This document shows positions 41,575-53,507 of a DNA stretch of 64,000 bases, in pieces; position 1 is the stretch's first letter, and every line of letters starts with the position of its first letter. The position numbers and the translations under genes were made by a program. Where the stretch lies: NCBI GenBank assembly GCA_029465975.1, contig CM055739.1, positions 11,012,513 through 11,076,512 of the forward strand, read 5' to 3'. Under the pieces are notes generated by a model that was not told the origin of the DNA, made no database searches, and saw nothing but the letters and a program-made list of their open reading frames with translations. Source of the DNA: Dallia pectoralis (Eukaryota; Chordata; Actinopteri; Esociformes; Umbridae).

Positions 41575-42835
41575 TGTACCCACCACAGACCCTGTTATTT
41601 CATATAGGTTCCGACAGTGTACCTACCACAGACCCTGTTATTCCATATAGGTTCCAACAGTGTACCTACCACAGACCCTGTTATTCCATATAGGTTCCAA
41701 CAGTGTACCCACCACAGACCCTGTTATTCCATATAGGTTCCAACAGTGTACCTACCACAGACCCTGTTATTCCATATAGGTTCCAACAGTGTACCTACCA
41801 CAGACCCTGTTATTCCATATAGGTTCCAACAGTGTACCCACCACAGACCCTGTTATTCCATATAGGTTCCAACAGTGTACCTACCACAGACCCTGTTATT
41901 CCATATAGGTTCCAACAGTGTACCCACCACAGACCCTGTTATTCCATATAGGTTCCAATAGTGTACCTACCACAGGCCCTGTTATTTTTATATAGGTTCC
42001 AACAGTGTACCCACCACAGACCCTGTTATTCCATATAGGTTCCAACAGTGTACCCACCACAGACCCTGTTATTCCATATAGGTTCCAACAGTGTACCCAC
42101 AACAGGCCCTGTTATTCCATATAGGTTCCAACAGTGTACCCACAACAGGCCCTGTTATTCCATATAGGTTCCAACAGTGTACCCACCACAGACCCTGTTA
42201 TTCCATATAGGTTCCAACAGTGTACCCACCACAGACCCTGTTATTCCATATAGGTTCCAACAGTGTACCCACCACAGACCCTGTTATTCCATATAGGTTC
42301 CAACAGTGTACCCACCACAGACCCTGTTATTCCATATAGGTTCCAACAGTGTACCCACCACATACCCTGTTATTCCATATAGGTTCCAACAGTGTACACA
42401 CCACAGACCCTGTTATTCCACATAGGTTCCAACAGTGTACACACCACAGACCAACCTGTTATTCCATATAGGTTCCAACAGTGTACCCACCACATACCCT
42501 GTTATTCCACATAGGTTCCAACAGTGTACCCACCACAGACCCTGTTATTCCATATAGGTTCCAACAGTGTACCCACCACAGACCCTGTTATTCCACATAG
42601 ATTCCAACAGTGTACACACCACAGACCCTGTTATTCCACATAGGTTCCAACAGTGTACACACCACAGACCAACCTGTTATTCCATATAGGTTCCAACAGT
42701 GTACCCACCACATACCCTGTTATTCCACATAGGTTCCAACAGTGTACCCACCACAGACCCTGTTATTCCACATAGGTTCCAACAGTGTACCCACCACAGA
42801 CCCTGTTATTCCATATAGGTTCCAACCGTGTGGCA
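41575..42835. repeat. 43-bp minisatellite, about 29 copies
   Basis: The unit contains GTTCCAACAGTGTACC, ACCACAGACCCTGTTATTCC and ATATAG. Variants: CACATAG for TATATAG, ACACACC for ACCCACC, CACATACCC for CACAGACCC, and an ACCAACCTG insertion in two copies (about 42450 and 42668). These two inserted copies lie in identical local order, indicating a block duplication. It lies 1.5 kb after the arhgef7 stop, possibly within a long 3' UTR. Confidence 0.95.
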
Positions 42836-45600
42836 GCAGGTGAGCTGGCACCAGAGGTTCATCCCTGTTGGCACTGCGGCGTATCTGGCCTGAACCTGAG
42901 CCCATTCTGTCATGGAGGGACCGTGCGACAAAGCATCCTTTATGTGGAGGAAGGGACCGGGGCATTCAAACGGTAGGGAACCTTTGCCGGCTGTGCCCAC
43001 CTTTGTCTTGCCATAAGCCGGGCGGTAAGTCCCCCCACGGTAATTCCAGCATTGTGAGGGTCCTCCTGCCCACTGCTGCTGCACATTGTTCCACGGTAAT
43101 CCAGGTTTGTGCCGAGGAAAGAGACTGAGGAAGGACAGAGGGGGTGAGGATGGAGGTGGGATCTGCAATTAAAAGTGCCGTCTCCATGTAGAACAGGAAG
43201 CATGGTTCATGATATCTGTTGTTCTGGTCCTGTTCTGAACAGAGATGTTCAGCTAATGCCGGGTTGTTAATAGACCAGGTTCAGTTTCATGTGGGAGTTC
43301 GGTGCCAGGGTGAAACAAAAGCCCCTGATACACTGTAGGTGAAATCTAGCAGGTACTTTTCTCTGTCAGCTCTCTGTGTTGTGGATTATAAAGTGGAAGC
43401 AGAAGAGAACATGCTGTTTATAATGAAATTGTACCAAATGCCTATAGAAAATCGTTATACTCCATAACGATTGTGACATTACACCCTGGAAATTACAATA
43501 AATGTAATCTAACTTTTTCCATCTGTATTCACGTGTCTCAATCCTCCACGTCAAAGTAAAAATAACATTCAGAGACATTGAGAACAATTAATTAAATGCA
43601 TTTAGTGGTTCCCAGGTCATACACCGTGCTAATTGCCCCCCACCTGACAACACGTGTAGTGGTTTTAATTAGTTAAGAAAACAGTCTGTTCCACGATGAT
43701 TTCATTACTAGTAGTGCATGACGACGCAAAGAACACACCATGGTTGGAAAGATGCTTTCAAAAGGACAATGCTGTGGAAAGGCACGTGTAGGGAAAATAT
43801 TTCAAAGGCTTTAACTATCCCTCTGACACCATTCAGAGCGTTATTGAGAAGTGCGAAAGCGTATGGCCCCACCAACACCTGGCCCAGATCTGGACCGTCC
43901 CTCCAAGCTGGATGGCCGAGCCAGAAGGATACGGGAAACAACCAAGAGGCCATCGGCCAAAACCCAATTAAAGTATATTAAATTGGCTTTTGATTTCAGC
44001 CTGTAGGATGAAATAAGTGAATATTTAATGAGGGTATGGTGAGTTTCTAAAGTGTAACAATAGATCTTATAAAACCGGGGAGTGCCCGGTTCGATCGTTT
44101 ACCCAACGACCCATCACCACAACAGCATTCACCTCCCCGCCATTATGACAAACACAAAGGTCTGAATCACACCGCATCCTCTCAGTCCCACGGAGACCTC
44201 GGCGGCATTGTGGGAGATTTAATCACCGGGCGGACACCCGGTCAGAGCAGAAGGCGGAGACGCGTATAGTCGAACGGCCGGCAAACGAGCGCTTCTTCCT
44301 TCCTTCCTTTTGTTTGTTCGGAAACGGGAGATGACATTTGGAGAGAGAATGACACCTTGCAGACATTTACATGAGGACAAAGCTCGGGAGCAGCCTGTGG
44401 CGATGGCCTGCCCAGCAGACAGACTCACAGAGGCACAATGTTACCTGTCTGTCCCTGATTACAATAAGCGCGTGAACCTCCAGAATAAAAGAACACAGTG
44501 TTTTGTTGGTGTCTGTTGCTGTTTTGTTTATGCTCTATGAATACAAAACCCATGAAAAGCCTGACAAGTATTGTACCGCTACGGTTTCACTGCGGTGGGG
44601 ACTGAGGTTTTAGAAGTTGTTGGCCTGGAGCGACTTTCACGATTGGGAATGTGTTTTTCTTACGTTTGATGTGCTGGAGGTGTTCAGGAATTGGACAATG
44701 TGAGCGCAAAGGAAACAGCGGTCGACAGACATGTGAGCACCTATTTTCCAGACTGCTTCCTGGTTTCATCGCACAGTTGCTCTTCATAGGCTTTACAGCG
44801 AGGTGTATAGCAAGCGGCAGAAACACAAAAGCAAAGCTGACAGTGAACCGAAAGATGACAATGCTGCATATTTAGTGGCTCTATGGTAGCAGCGGTGAGA
44901 GTGAAGGTTCTGTAAAGATGGCCTTATTAAAGTGACAAGGCAATTTACAGCCTTTTACGGGGCAATGACTCTGCTTCATTGACTTACAATGGAAAGGATA
45001 TAATTTTGCAGATGTTGGTGGAAAGGCTCAAATGTCAGCTCTTTTCAGAATGCCAGCCCGGGCCTTGATGGCGAATGAATAATTGATAAGTCACCTTTGT
45101 CTACCGTTAAATATTCTCACGCGAACACAAAAGCTCGGCAGAAAAAACGAAAAAGAACATCTAATGTATCTATTGGCTCGGCAGATCAAACGCCGCGATT
45201 AGCTGAGATGCGCCCGGCTGGGTTTATAATGAGCATGTGAACCACAGCGTGGACTAGGCTCCTCTGACTGTTACTCTCTTGGAGGTAAGAAACAATCGGC
45301 TGGTCTGAAGTGATCTCAGGGCAAAGAATAGGGCAGAGATCATTAGCCGCGAGCTCCAACCGTTGAGTGGTGCACTATTCCAATTACAGGCGTCTTCTCC
45401 TTGTCTCCTGTATTCCATAATATCTGTTGAACCCTGTGTGTTTCCGCTGGCTGTGAATGAATTAGAGGAGACGTTATGAGCGACTACTGTGAAACAGAAC
45501 TGGGTTTGTCTGAATACGGAAGGTTACGTGGATTAGTTGCCTGATGGGGGCAGATAGATGGACACCGTTGATAGATGGCAACACAATTCACTTAAAAAAT
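42836..45600. other. intergenic sequence, no gene recognised
   Basis: Unique sequence after the 43-bp array. The first 350 bp are more GC-rich than their surroundings and open in several frames on both strands, but no family could be recognised. The rest is AT-rich. A block at about 44.9-45.25 kb looks like a candidate regulatory element (separate entry). Confidence 0.5.
44894..45265. promoter_or_regulatory. candidate conserved non-coding element A
   Basis: Non-repetitive, moderately AT-rich, without frames, containing GATGAATAATTGATAAGT-type TAAT/GATA words and TCACCTTTGTC, a SOX/TCF-like site at about 45091. Called only on appearance (mixed composition, motif clustering); no alignment was possible. 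Confidence 0.2.
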
Positions 45601-45634
45601 TATTAAAAAATACCTATTTCTGTATTCTACAGAC

Positions 45635-46037
45635 TGTTGTCATATGAGGATTGTCTTGTCATATGAGGATTATCTTGTCATATGAGGATTATCTTGTCAT
45701 ATGAGGATTATCTTTTCATATTAGGATTGTCTTGTCATATGAGGATTGTCTTGTCATATGAGGATTATCTTGTCATATGAGGATTATCTTGTCATATGAG
45801 GATTGTCTTGTCATATGAGGATTGTCTTGTCATATGAGGATTATCTTGTCATATGAGGATTGTCTTGTCATATGAGGATTATCTTGTCATATGAGGATTA
45901 TCATGTCATATGAGGATTGTCTTGTCATATGAGGATTATCTTGTCATATGAGGATTATCTTGTCATATGAGGATTATCTTGTCATATGAGGATTATCTTA
46001 TCATATGAGGATTATCTTGTCATATGAGGATTATCTT
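45635..46037. repeat. 19-bp minisatellite, about 21 copies
   Basis: The unit is GTCATATGAGGATTATCTT, with GATTGTC as the common variant. Each unit holds the NdeI-type palindrome CATATG. Very homogeneous. Confidence 0.96.
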
Positions 46038-47560
46038 GATGACCATCTGATCATTTCTTTGTAGACTTGGATGTTTGATTGACATTTTTGTCTTGCCAGG
46101 TGAAGTTTGATCCTACTGGCAGGATTGACTAAATATCCTGGTACCGGGAAAACATAATAATGCGGTTGACCTTAAAGATGCTTTTGACCACTGGTTACAA
46201 AATTGGGATTGTTATGCCAAAACTGATACCTGGAAATTGTATAATATGTCATGCAGTTTGTTCCCATTTGTGCCCGATGTTATCAAAACCATTCACTTTC
46301 CAACTTGCAATTCCACGCTATTGTATAACAAAGTTTCTACATAGCACAAATAAATATTATTTTACACATCCCAAATAAGGTTGAAGAAAGTAGTTTGTTC
46401 ATCATAAAAATCCCTAACTACTCTTTAAGTATATAAGTATAGGTTTAATTTCTTCTAATTCCCACAAGAAACACACAGCCTCCTAATTAGACGACATGAG
46501 CAGTGGACCATCTATTCCTGCTGTTATTATGCTGTTGGATCGTACAGAAAATGTTAATTGGCCCCAAAATGAACCTTTTGCAAAAAATCTCATTCATTAG
46601 AATTGAAATCCACTGACAGCCTGCAGTTTGAATCGAAGAGTCTAGTTCACACTCGCAGACAAAGGAGTTGAAGGGTTTGTTCGGATTCTGTGTGGAGAAA
46701 TGGTCTCTCAAACGGTTCTACAGCTCGTTAACCATTTAGGATGAAGACTTGTTATCCTGGCATGTTGAGCTCTAGAAAAGTCTTAAAAATGTGTTCTCCC
46801 TGTTGAACAAAAACAATGTTTTTAAATTCCGCTTTGACATTATGTCAGGCAGTCATTTGTTCAACTTTATCTCTTTGCATCTACGTACAGGTGATCAGAG
46901 GCCAAATGCCACAGACACTGATGATGTGTTAATAAAGAGCTGGACCGGCTGTTTGTCCGCCTGTACACACAGGACCAACAAAAAGGCAATACTGAACATT
47001 CACCCTGTTGCTGTCCGCAGCTCACTGTAGTCATCGTCACAGCAACAGGTTGTCGTGGCGCGTGGCCCGACCAGGACGTCCCCACGTGTGCCCTCCAATA
47101 GTTCTGTTTCCTGTTTCGAGTACACGTACAACCTCAGGACTACGAGCGGACGGCCGGGGCGTGATGCACGACAAATCACGTGATATCCCGGCTGTTATTA
47201 GACTGCTGTTATACAAACCATTAGGTGAAATGCTCACCACGCACAATCACATGACCTGTACCAAGTCGCTTTCGTGTGATCCCTGTGATGCCATTGGCCT
47301 TTGGTTGTAATACCATGTTCAGGAGAACATCTGGTCGTTGGTCCTCCTAGCGGCATCAACCTGCGGGCGTTCATTGTCCCGTGGGACGCGTGGGTATTGT
47401 CATAGATGAGAGTAGGAGACGTGTCTGCTATCAATAGTTCTGGACTGAATGACAGTGACAGTATCCGTTCTGCAATGGGGTTTCAGCCAATTGTGTGCCT
47501 TTAAAACCTTCAAGGTGTCTTTATTTTCCAAGGCCTGAATCAATCAGCTGGGTACAGCCC
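46038..47560. other. intergenic sequence, no gene recognised
   Basis: Unique sequence with no tandem array, transposon terminus, RNA gene or protein-like frame that I can support. It is followed by a short CA-rich microsatellite at 47569-47660. Confidence 0.5.
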
Positions 47561-48004
47561 CCACGTGTACACACACACACACACACACCCTGACACACAC
47601 ACACCCTGACACACACACACACACACACACACCCTGACACACACACACACACACACACTCCATGGCTTGTTCCTGACTTCTTTATACTGCCTCTATTCAA
47701 TAGCTAGTGATCATTTAGATTTGACATGTATTGTGAAGCCCATAGCTAGTCTCTCTCTGTCCTTCTGTCTCCCCACACAGCCCTGTCATTAATTTCCAGC
47801 CTTTGCAATTTTCCCCAAAAGAGAAAGAGAAAAGAGAGAATACGACAAAGGACAGCGGAGACTGGATGCTCCTCTCTTAGGTTCTGTTGTTGTACAAAAT
47901 AGCTGTGCAATATTTTTTTGTCAATGCTTTACTCTAAAAGCTTTCCATGTCAACTCTGAAAAGAAAAGCAATAAAGCCCTATTCAATAGGCATAAATAAA
48001 AAAT

Positions 48005-48243
48005 AAAAATCCTTTGGGGGTTCGACTGAAGGGCTCCTTTTCTTCAGCTGGTAATCAAATTGGAGCCGAAATGAAATGGAGTTTTCTTATGAAAATGGCC
48101 TTTGTTGCCTGGAAGGCTGGTAATTCATAAACAATAAGCAGAGCCTTTGTGTTGATAATAATATATTCACGCTGGTGCTCCCTGGGAAGGCAAGGTAAAA
48201 GCCGGAGCGACAGGGCTAGACTCCAGACTGTATAAGGAACAGG
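48005..48243. promoter_or_regulatory. candidate conserved non-coding element B (SOX-like motif cluster)
   Basis: Within about 60 bp there are three SOX-type words: CCTTTGTT (48099-48106), AACAAT (48130-48135) and CCTTTGT (48144-48150). They lie among AT-rich words such as GGTAATTCATAA and GATAATAATATATTC. The block is free of repeats and of coding frames and ends at the TATA box of the next entry. Confidence 0.3.
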
Positions 48244-48244
48244 A

Positions 48245-48252
48245 TATAAAAG
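48245..48252 (+). promoter_or_regulatory. candidate TATA box with no known gene
   Basis: TATAAAAG, a full TATA consensus in the context AGGATATAAAAGGCAAC, would place a start near 48275. The following about 680 bp has no long frame and reaches a GTGAGT donor-like site at 48953. This could be a first exon of a transcript continuing downstream, non-coding or with a distant start codon. No direct evidence of transcription. Confidence 0.3.
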
Positions 48253-49261
48253 GCAACATGGGCTGGAGGAGACAGCAGTCCTCCTGCCACAACTCTGAGA
48301 GATGGTTGCTCCTGCCTCTGCAGATCTCACCAGCTCATCCAGCTGGTCTCTTTCACTCCACTAACACATCTCTTCCTGCTCTAACAACCTACTATTATTT
48401 GCTTTCTTGTCATCTTATTTCATGTCACATTTTTTCCCGGCTTTTCTTCGACATTTGACTTTGTTGCGTCTACTTTGTGAGCTGTGGCAGATGAAGTGTT
48501 CTACTCTGGAAGAACTTCACGCCTGTTCCCGTGTCTGGATCTATTTCACAGGAGGAGACGTGTGGAGAGGTTTTGGAAAGGGTTTATGTTAATACAGCAA
48601 CGACTGTGTCTCTGGATTTGTTTTTGGGTTTACCTAACACGGAGGAGGGCTGTGGGAAACTGCGTGTGTGTTCTTTGGGGATACAGGTGCGTGTTCCTAG
48701 AAGACTGAGGAGCACCTGCCAACAGTTCCTGAAGTTGTGGACACAGACACACTCTTGCACCTATACGCACACACACACACTTTCACCACTGCGGTCGGTC
48801 GCTGTCAGAGCAAGGAAGGAACAATCAATGTTCAAAGGGTCTAGCTGTCAGAACATGAACAGAACGGGTCTAGGAAGCATCTAGAAGAGTTGGGAGGAAC
48901 TATTGGATATAAACAGCACTTCCTGGCTGAGAGAAGACCTGAATTGGCACCGTGAGTTTTTAAAACAACATTTATGTGCTCGTGTTGCTGCTGTGATATC
49001 TTTCAGTGTTCCTGAAAATCTTTTACCAAGGTTAGGTTTAGATTAAAAACTAATAATAAACATTATGACAATGTTAAACATTATCACTGTGTGGCGGTGC
49101 GTGTGTAAAATGTGTGTGTGTAATATGTGTGTGTAATGCGTGTGTGTAATATCCGTGTTTGGAGGATGATAATAAAAACTTTGGGTGTGTTTAAATAAAG
49201 TCAGATTTGATTAACCTGAAGAACTTTTAGTGATTTGTATTTTCTACTACATTAATATTGT

Positions 49262-50776
49262 CCACAGTTGTAGTGGTGACAGTATAGTGGATGTAGACAG
49301 TAATGGTGGTGACAGTATAGTGGATGTAGGCAGTAGTGGTGGTGACAGTATAGTGGATGTAGGCAGTAGTGGTGGTGATAGTATAGTGGATGTAGGCAGT
49401 AGTGGTGGTGGTAGTAAAGTGGATGTAGGCAGTAGTGGTGGTGACAGTATAGTGGATGTAGGCAGTAGTGGTGGTGACAGTATAGTGGATGTAGGCAGTA
49501 GTGGTGGTGACAGTATAGTGGATGTAGGCAGTAGTGGTGGTGACAGTATAGTGGATGTAGGCAGTAGTGGTGGTGACAGTATAGTGGATGTAGGCAGTAG
49601 TGGTGGTGACAGTATAGTGGATGTAGGCAGTAGTGGTGGTGACAGTATAGTGGATGTAGGCAGTAGTGGTGGATGTGGATGTAGGCAGTAGTGGTGGTGG
49701 TAGTAAAGTGGATGTAGGCAGTAGTGGTGGTGACAGTATAGTGGATGTAGACAGTAATGGTGGTGACAGTATAGTGGATGTAGGCAGTAGTGGTGGTGGT
49801 AGTATAGTGGATGTAGGCAGTAGTGGTGGTGACAGTATAGTGGATGTAGGCAGTAGTGGTGGTGACAGTATAGTGGATGTAGGCAGTAGTGGTGGTGACA
49901 GTATAGTGGATGTAGGCAGTAGTGGTGGTGACAGTATAGTGGATGTAGGCAGTAGTGGTGGTGACAGTATAGTGGATGTAGGCAGTAGTGGTGGTGATAG
50001 TATAGTGGATGTAGACAGTAGTGGTGGTGACAGTATAGTGGATGTAGGCAGTAGTGGTGGTGACAGTATAGTGGATGTAGGCAGTAGTGGTGGTGATAGT
50101 ATAGTGGATGTAGGCAGTAGTGGTGGTGGTAGTATAGTGGATGTAGGCAGTAGTGGTGGTGACAGTATAGTGGATGTAGGCAGTAGTGGTGGTGACAGTA
50201 TAGTGGATGTAGGCAGTAGTGGTGGTGATAGTATAGTGGATGTAGGCAGTAGTGGTGGTGATAGTATAGTGGAGTGGAGTGGTGGTGGTAGTAAAGTGGA
50301 TGTAGGCAGTAGTGGTGGTGGTAGTATAGTGGATGTAGGCAGTAGTGGTGGTGACAGTATAGTGGATGTAGGCAGTAGTGGTGGTGACAGTATAGTGGAT
50401 GTAGGCAGTAGTGGTGGTGATAGTATAGTGGATGTAGGCAGTAGTGGTGGTGATAGTATAGTGGATGTAGGCAGTAGTGGTGGTGACAGTATAGTGGATG
50501 TAGGGAGTAGTGGTGGTGACAGTATAGTGGATGTAGGCAGGAGTGGTGGTGACAATATAGTGGATGTAGATAGTAGTGGTGGTGACAGTATAGTGGATGT
50601 AGGCAGTAGTGGTGGTGACAGTATAGTGGATGTAGGCAGTAGTGGTGGTAGTATAGTGGATGTAGGCAGTAGTGGTGGTGACAGTATAGTGGATGTAGGC
50701 AGTAGTGGTGGTGACAGTATAGTGGATGTAGGCAGTAGTGGTGGTGACAGTATAGTGGATGTAGGCAGTAGTGGTC
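49262..50776. repeat. 33-bp minisatellite, about 46 copies
   Basis: The unit contains GGTGGTGACAGTATAGTGG and ATGTAGGCAGTAGT. Variants include GATAGT, GGTAGT, TAGACAGTAATGG and AAAGTGG. Two interruptions, at about 49670 and 50274, shift or shorten the unit. The unit length is a multiple of three and stop-free in both orientations, so it produces Gly-Ser-Val-Asp and Pro-Thr-Ser-Thr-Ile frames of several hundred residues that are not genes. Confidence 0.96.
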
Positions 50777-51319
50777 TGTAACTGGTCTGTTGCTGGTCTG
50801 TCACTGGCGAATGAGACAAGTGTACTGACTTTTTTCTTGACAACCTGTCATTAGGGTGATAATTTATGTGAACAGGTGCTTCTACCGTATTGTATTCTAG
50901 TCTGCATTTTACAATCAGCTATCTGCCAACTAACTGTTTCATGTCTAAAACATCAACATCATAGTGAGTTTATTTACCCAACATGACCCAGGAAGTCGGG
51001 TCATGTCTGTAATTTCTCTATTATATTGTACACCTTGTCTTTGTAACTCTCTCAGATATCTGCAGATCAGGCTTGGTTGGTGCATGTGATTAAACTCTGT
51101 TGGCCAGCAGATTCATTTATCTATAACAATATCGAACGGTATCTAATCGATAACGATCAGCATCTACATTAGAGATTCATTCATGTAGTTAGAAACAAAC
51201 AGCCTCTTTTAAATTAATTTATTCAAAAGCATATTTTCTGGGAATACACTCACAGACATGCAGGTCAATTGTCAGATGAAAGCTAGAGGACACCAAGGAT
51301 TCAATGAGGGAAGTAGCCA

Positions 51320-52575
51320 GAGATTGGCAGAAAGGGAGAGAGAGGGGGACGGAGAGAAAGGGAGAGAGGGGGAGACGGCGAGAAAGGGAGAGAGGGGGAG
51401 ACGGCGAGAAAGGGAGAGAAAGAGACAGAAAGTGGGGACAGAGAGAAAGGGAAGGAGAGAAATGGATATTGATTGGAAAACAATCGTGATGGCTAACTTT
51501 CTTCGCATTTTATTAGGTTTGAAACCTTCTGAAGGGGTTGAGAGGAAGAATGGATTGACGGGGTTGACTGTAAGGAAAGGAGAGAGAGAAGAGAGAGAAC
51601 AGAGAGAAAAGGGGAGAGAGAGAGAGAGAGCAGAGAGAATAGAAAGGAGAGGAGGAGAGAGAGGAGAGACAGAAGAGAGAGCAGAGATAAAAGGAGAGAG
51701 AGAGGAGAGGCGAGAACGAGAAGCAGGAGTTGGGATGAAAATGAAAGAGAGTGAAACAGTCGTGTGAGCTTTGTATTGAGCCCAATGGTGACCAGAGGAG
51801 AGGAACAAAAAGAGAAAAGATGAACTATGAGAGAGGAATAGAGGACAAGAGAGGAAAAGAGGGGAAACGAGAGGAAAAGAGAGGAAATGAGAGGAAAAGA
51901 GGAAAAACTAGGAAGAGAGGAAAAGAGTGGAAAAGAGAGGAAAAGAGAGGAAAAGAGAGGAAATGAGAGGAAAAGAGGAAAAACTAGGAAGAGAGGAAAA
52001 GAGTGGAAAAGAGAGGAAAAGAGAGGAAAAGAGAGGAAAAGAGAGGAAAAGAGGAAAAACTAGGAAGAGAGGAAAAGAGAGGAAAAGAGAGGAAAAAGGA
52101 GGAAAAAGGAGGAAAAGAGAGGAAAAGAGAGGAAAAGAGAGGAAAAGAGAGGAAAAGAGAGAACGACATGGGGCAAAAAGGAAAGGGGTGAGAGGGACAG
52201 AGAACATGGGGAAAATGTATGGATTGATGGAGAAAAGAAACAGAGATAGAGGTTAGAGGAAAAGTAACATATGGTGTACACAAAGGGCAGATAGAAAGCA
52301 AGAGAGAGGGGGAGAAAGACAAGAGAGGAACCGAGAAAGCAAGAAAGAGGGGGAGAGACAAGAGTGGAACCGAGAAAGCAAGAAAGAGGGGGAGAAAGAC
52401 AAGAGAGGAACCGAGAAAGCAAGAAAGAGGGAGAGACCAGAGAAGAACAGAGAAAGCAAGAAAGAGGGAGAGACCAGAGAGGAACAGAGAAAGCAAGACA
52501 GAGGGAGAGAAAGACGGGAGGAACCGAGAAAGCAAGACAGAGGGAGAGAGACAAGAGAGGAACAGAGAAAGCACT
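51320..52575. repeat. polypurine GA-rich region, about 1.25 kb
   Basis: The + strand is overwhelmingly purine, in four blocks: GGGAGAGAGGGGGAGAC-type (51320-51450), AGAGAGAACAGAG-type (51570-51725), a GAGAGGAAAA decamer repeat (51835-52165), and about 36-bp units with GAAAGCAAGAAAGAGGG (52290-52575). Short unique gaps separate the blocks. The decamer block includes a roughly 100-bp segment with AAACTAGGAAGAG that is repeated three times. Confidence 0.92.
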
Positions 52576-53507
52576 TATGGAGCTCCACCACATTACTTAC
52601 CAAACATTTTTCTTCATTCTTTCTTTTTTCCATCCATTAGCCTAGAACTTTTGAATCAACAGGGCTCTTTGATTTTGTCTGAATTTATCATTATTATTTT
52701 GATATGTAGGATTGGATGATGTCACAGAATAGACACTTTTTAGACAGTGACTTCAACTTCTTGTCAGTAGATGGCAGTGTTGCCTAAAAATCTGCCACTT
52801 TGTGCCTTACTGATACCTACATTGCCAATACTATATTGATTATCACATGGCTGTGTTTAGTTTGTGAAAAACAAAAAAGGTGAACGTATTGAACGCCGGG
52901 TAAAATTGGATTAGCAAAGTTGCTTAACAGACATAAGTTGTGATTTTGAAAAACACACTATATGAACTCCTCAACGTTTGTTGGATTGGATCAACAATGG
53001 AAAAATGTATGCTTTTAACTGTCTTTATTCTGTGTTTGTCATTCAAGGCATTTCTAAAACCTGCCTCATCCGGTTTCTGTCAGCTGCAATGCCTTAATAC
53101 CTCAGTAATTGCTACAAGCCCTACCTCTCCGGATCATTCAAACTGGCGAAAAGGGGTAGCTAATATGCAATATGTCTGAACAATCATTCATTAACAAAGC
53201 ATTCCTCATCGCAGAAACGTTAGAAAGTCGAACGCTGAATTCTTGAACGAGTATGTGCACCTGTGACTAGTCGCCACTAGATGTCACCTTAGCGCTTTCA
53301 TTAAACAGTGCTCATCAACTCAGTACTCATCAACTGTCTGTGACTCTAATAAGAGGGTAGTTGAAGGCAGAAAATACCCTCATGAACAAACACTGAAACC
53401 CAATGTTGCATAAAATACCCTGAATTCTTAACTGAGTTCTACGTTTCCAAAAGATGTGTATGTTTTTTTTTTGTGTACCTCATAATGAACAATTTTTGAA
53501 ATATGTC
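52576..53507. other. intergenic sequence, no gene recognised
   Basis: AT-rich unique sequence. A CACTAGATG word at about 53275 is similar to a partial CTCF motif but has too many differences to call. Nothing else supported. Confidence 0.5.

Noticed and set aside
48258..48458. 66-residue frame right after the TATA box
   Set aside because: Composition is that of random translation, with no conserved motif; I keep the promoter candidate but not the protein.
49227..50843. 538-residue minus-strand and 371-residue plus-strand frames rich in Pro/Thr/Ser or Gly/Ser/Val/Asp
   Set aside because: Translations of the 33-bp minisatellite without any non-repeat domain, start context or splice structure.
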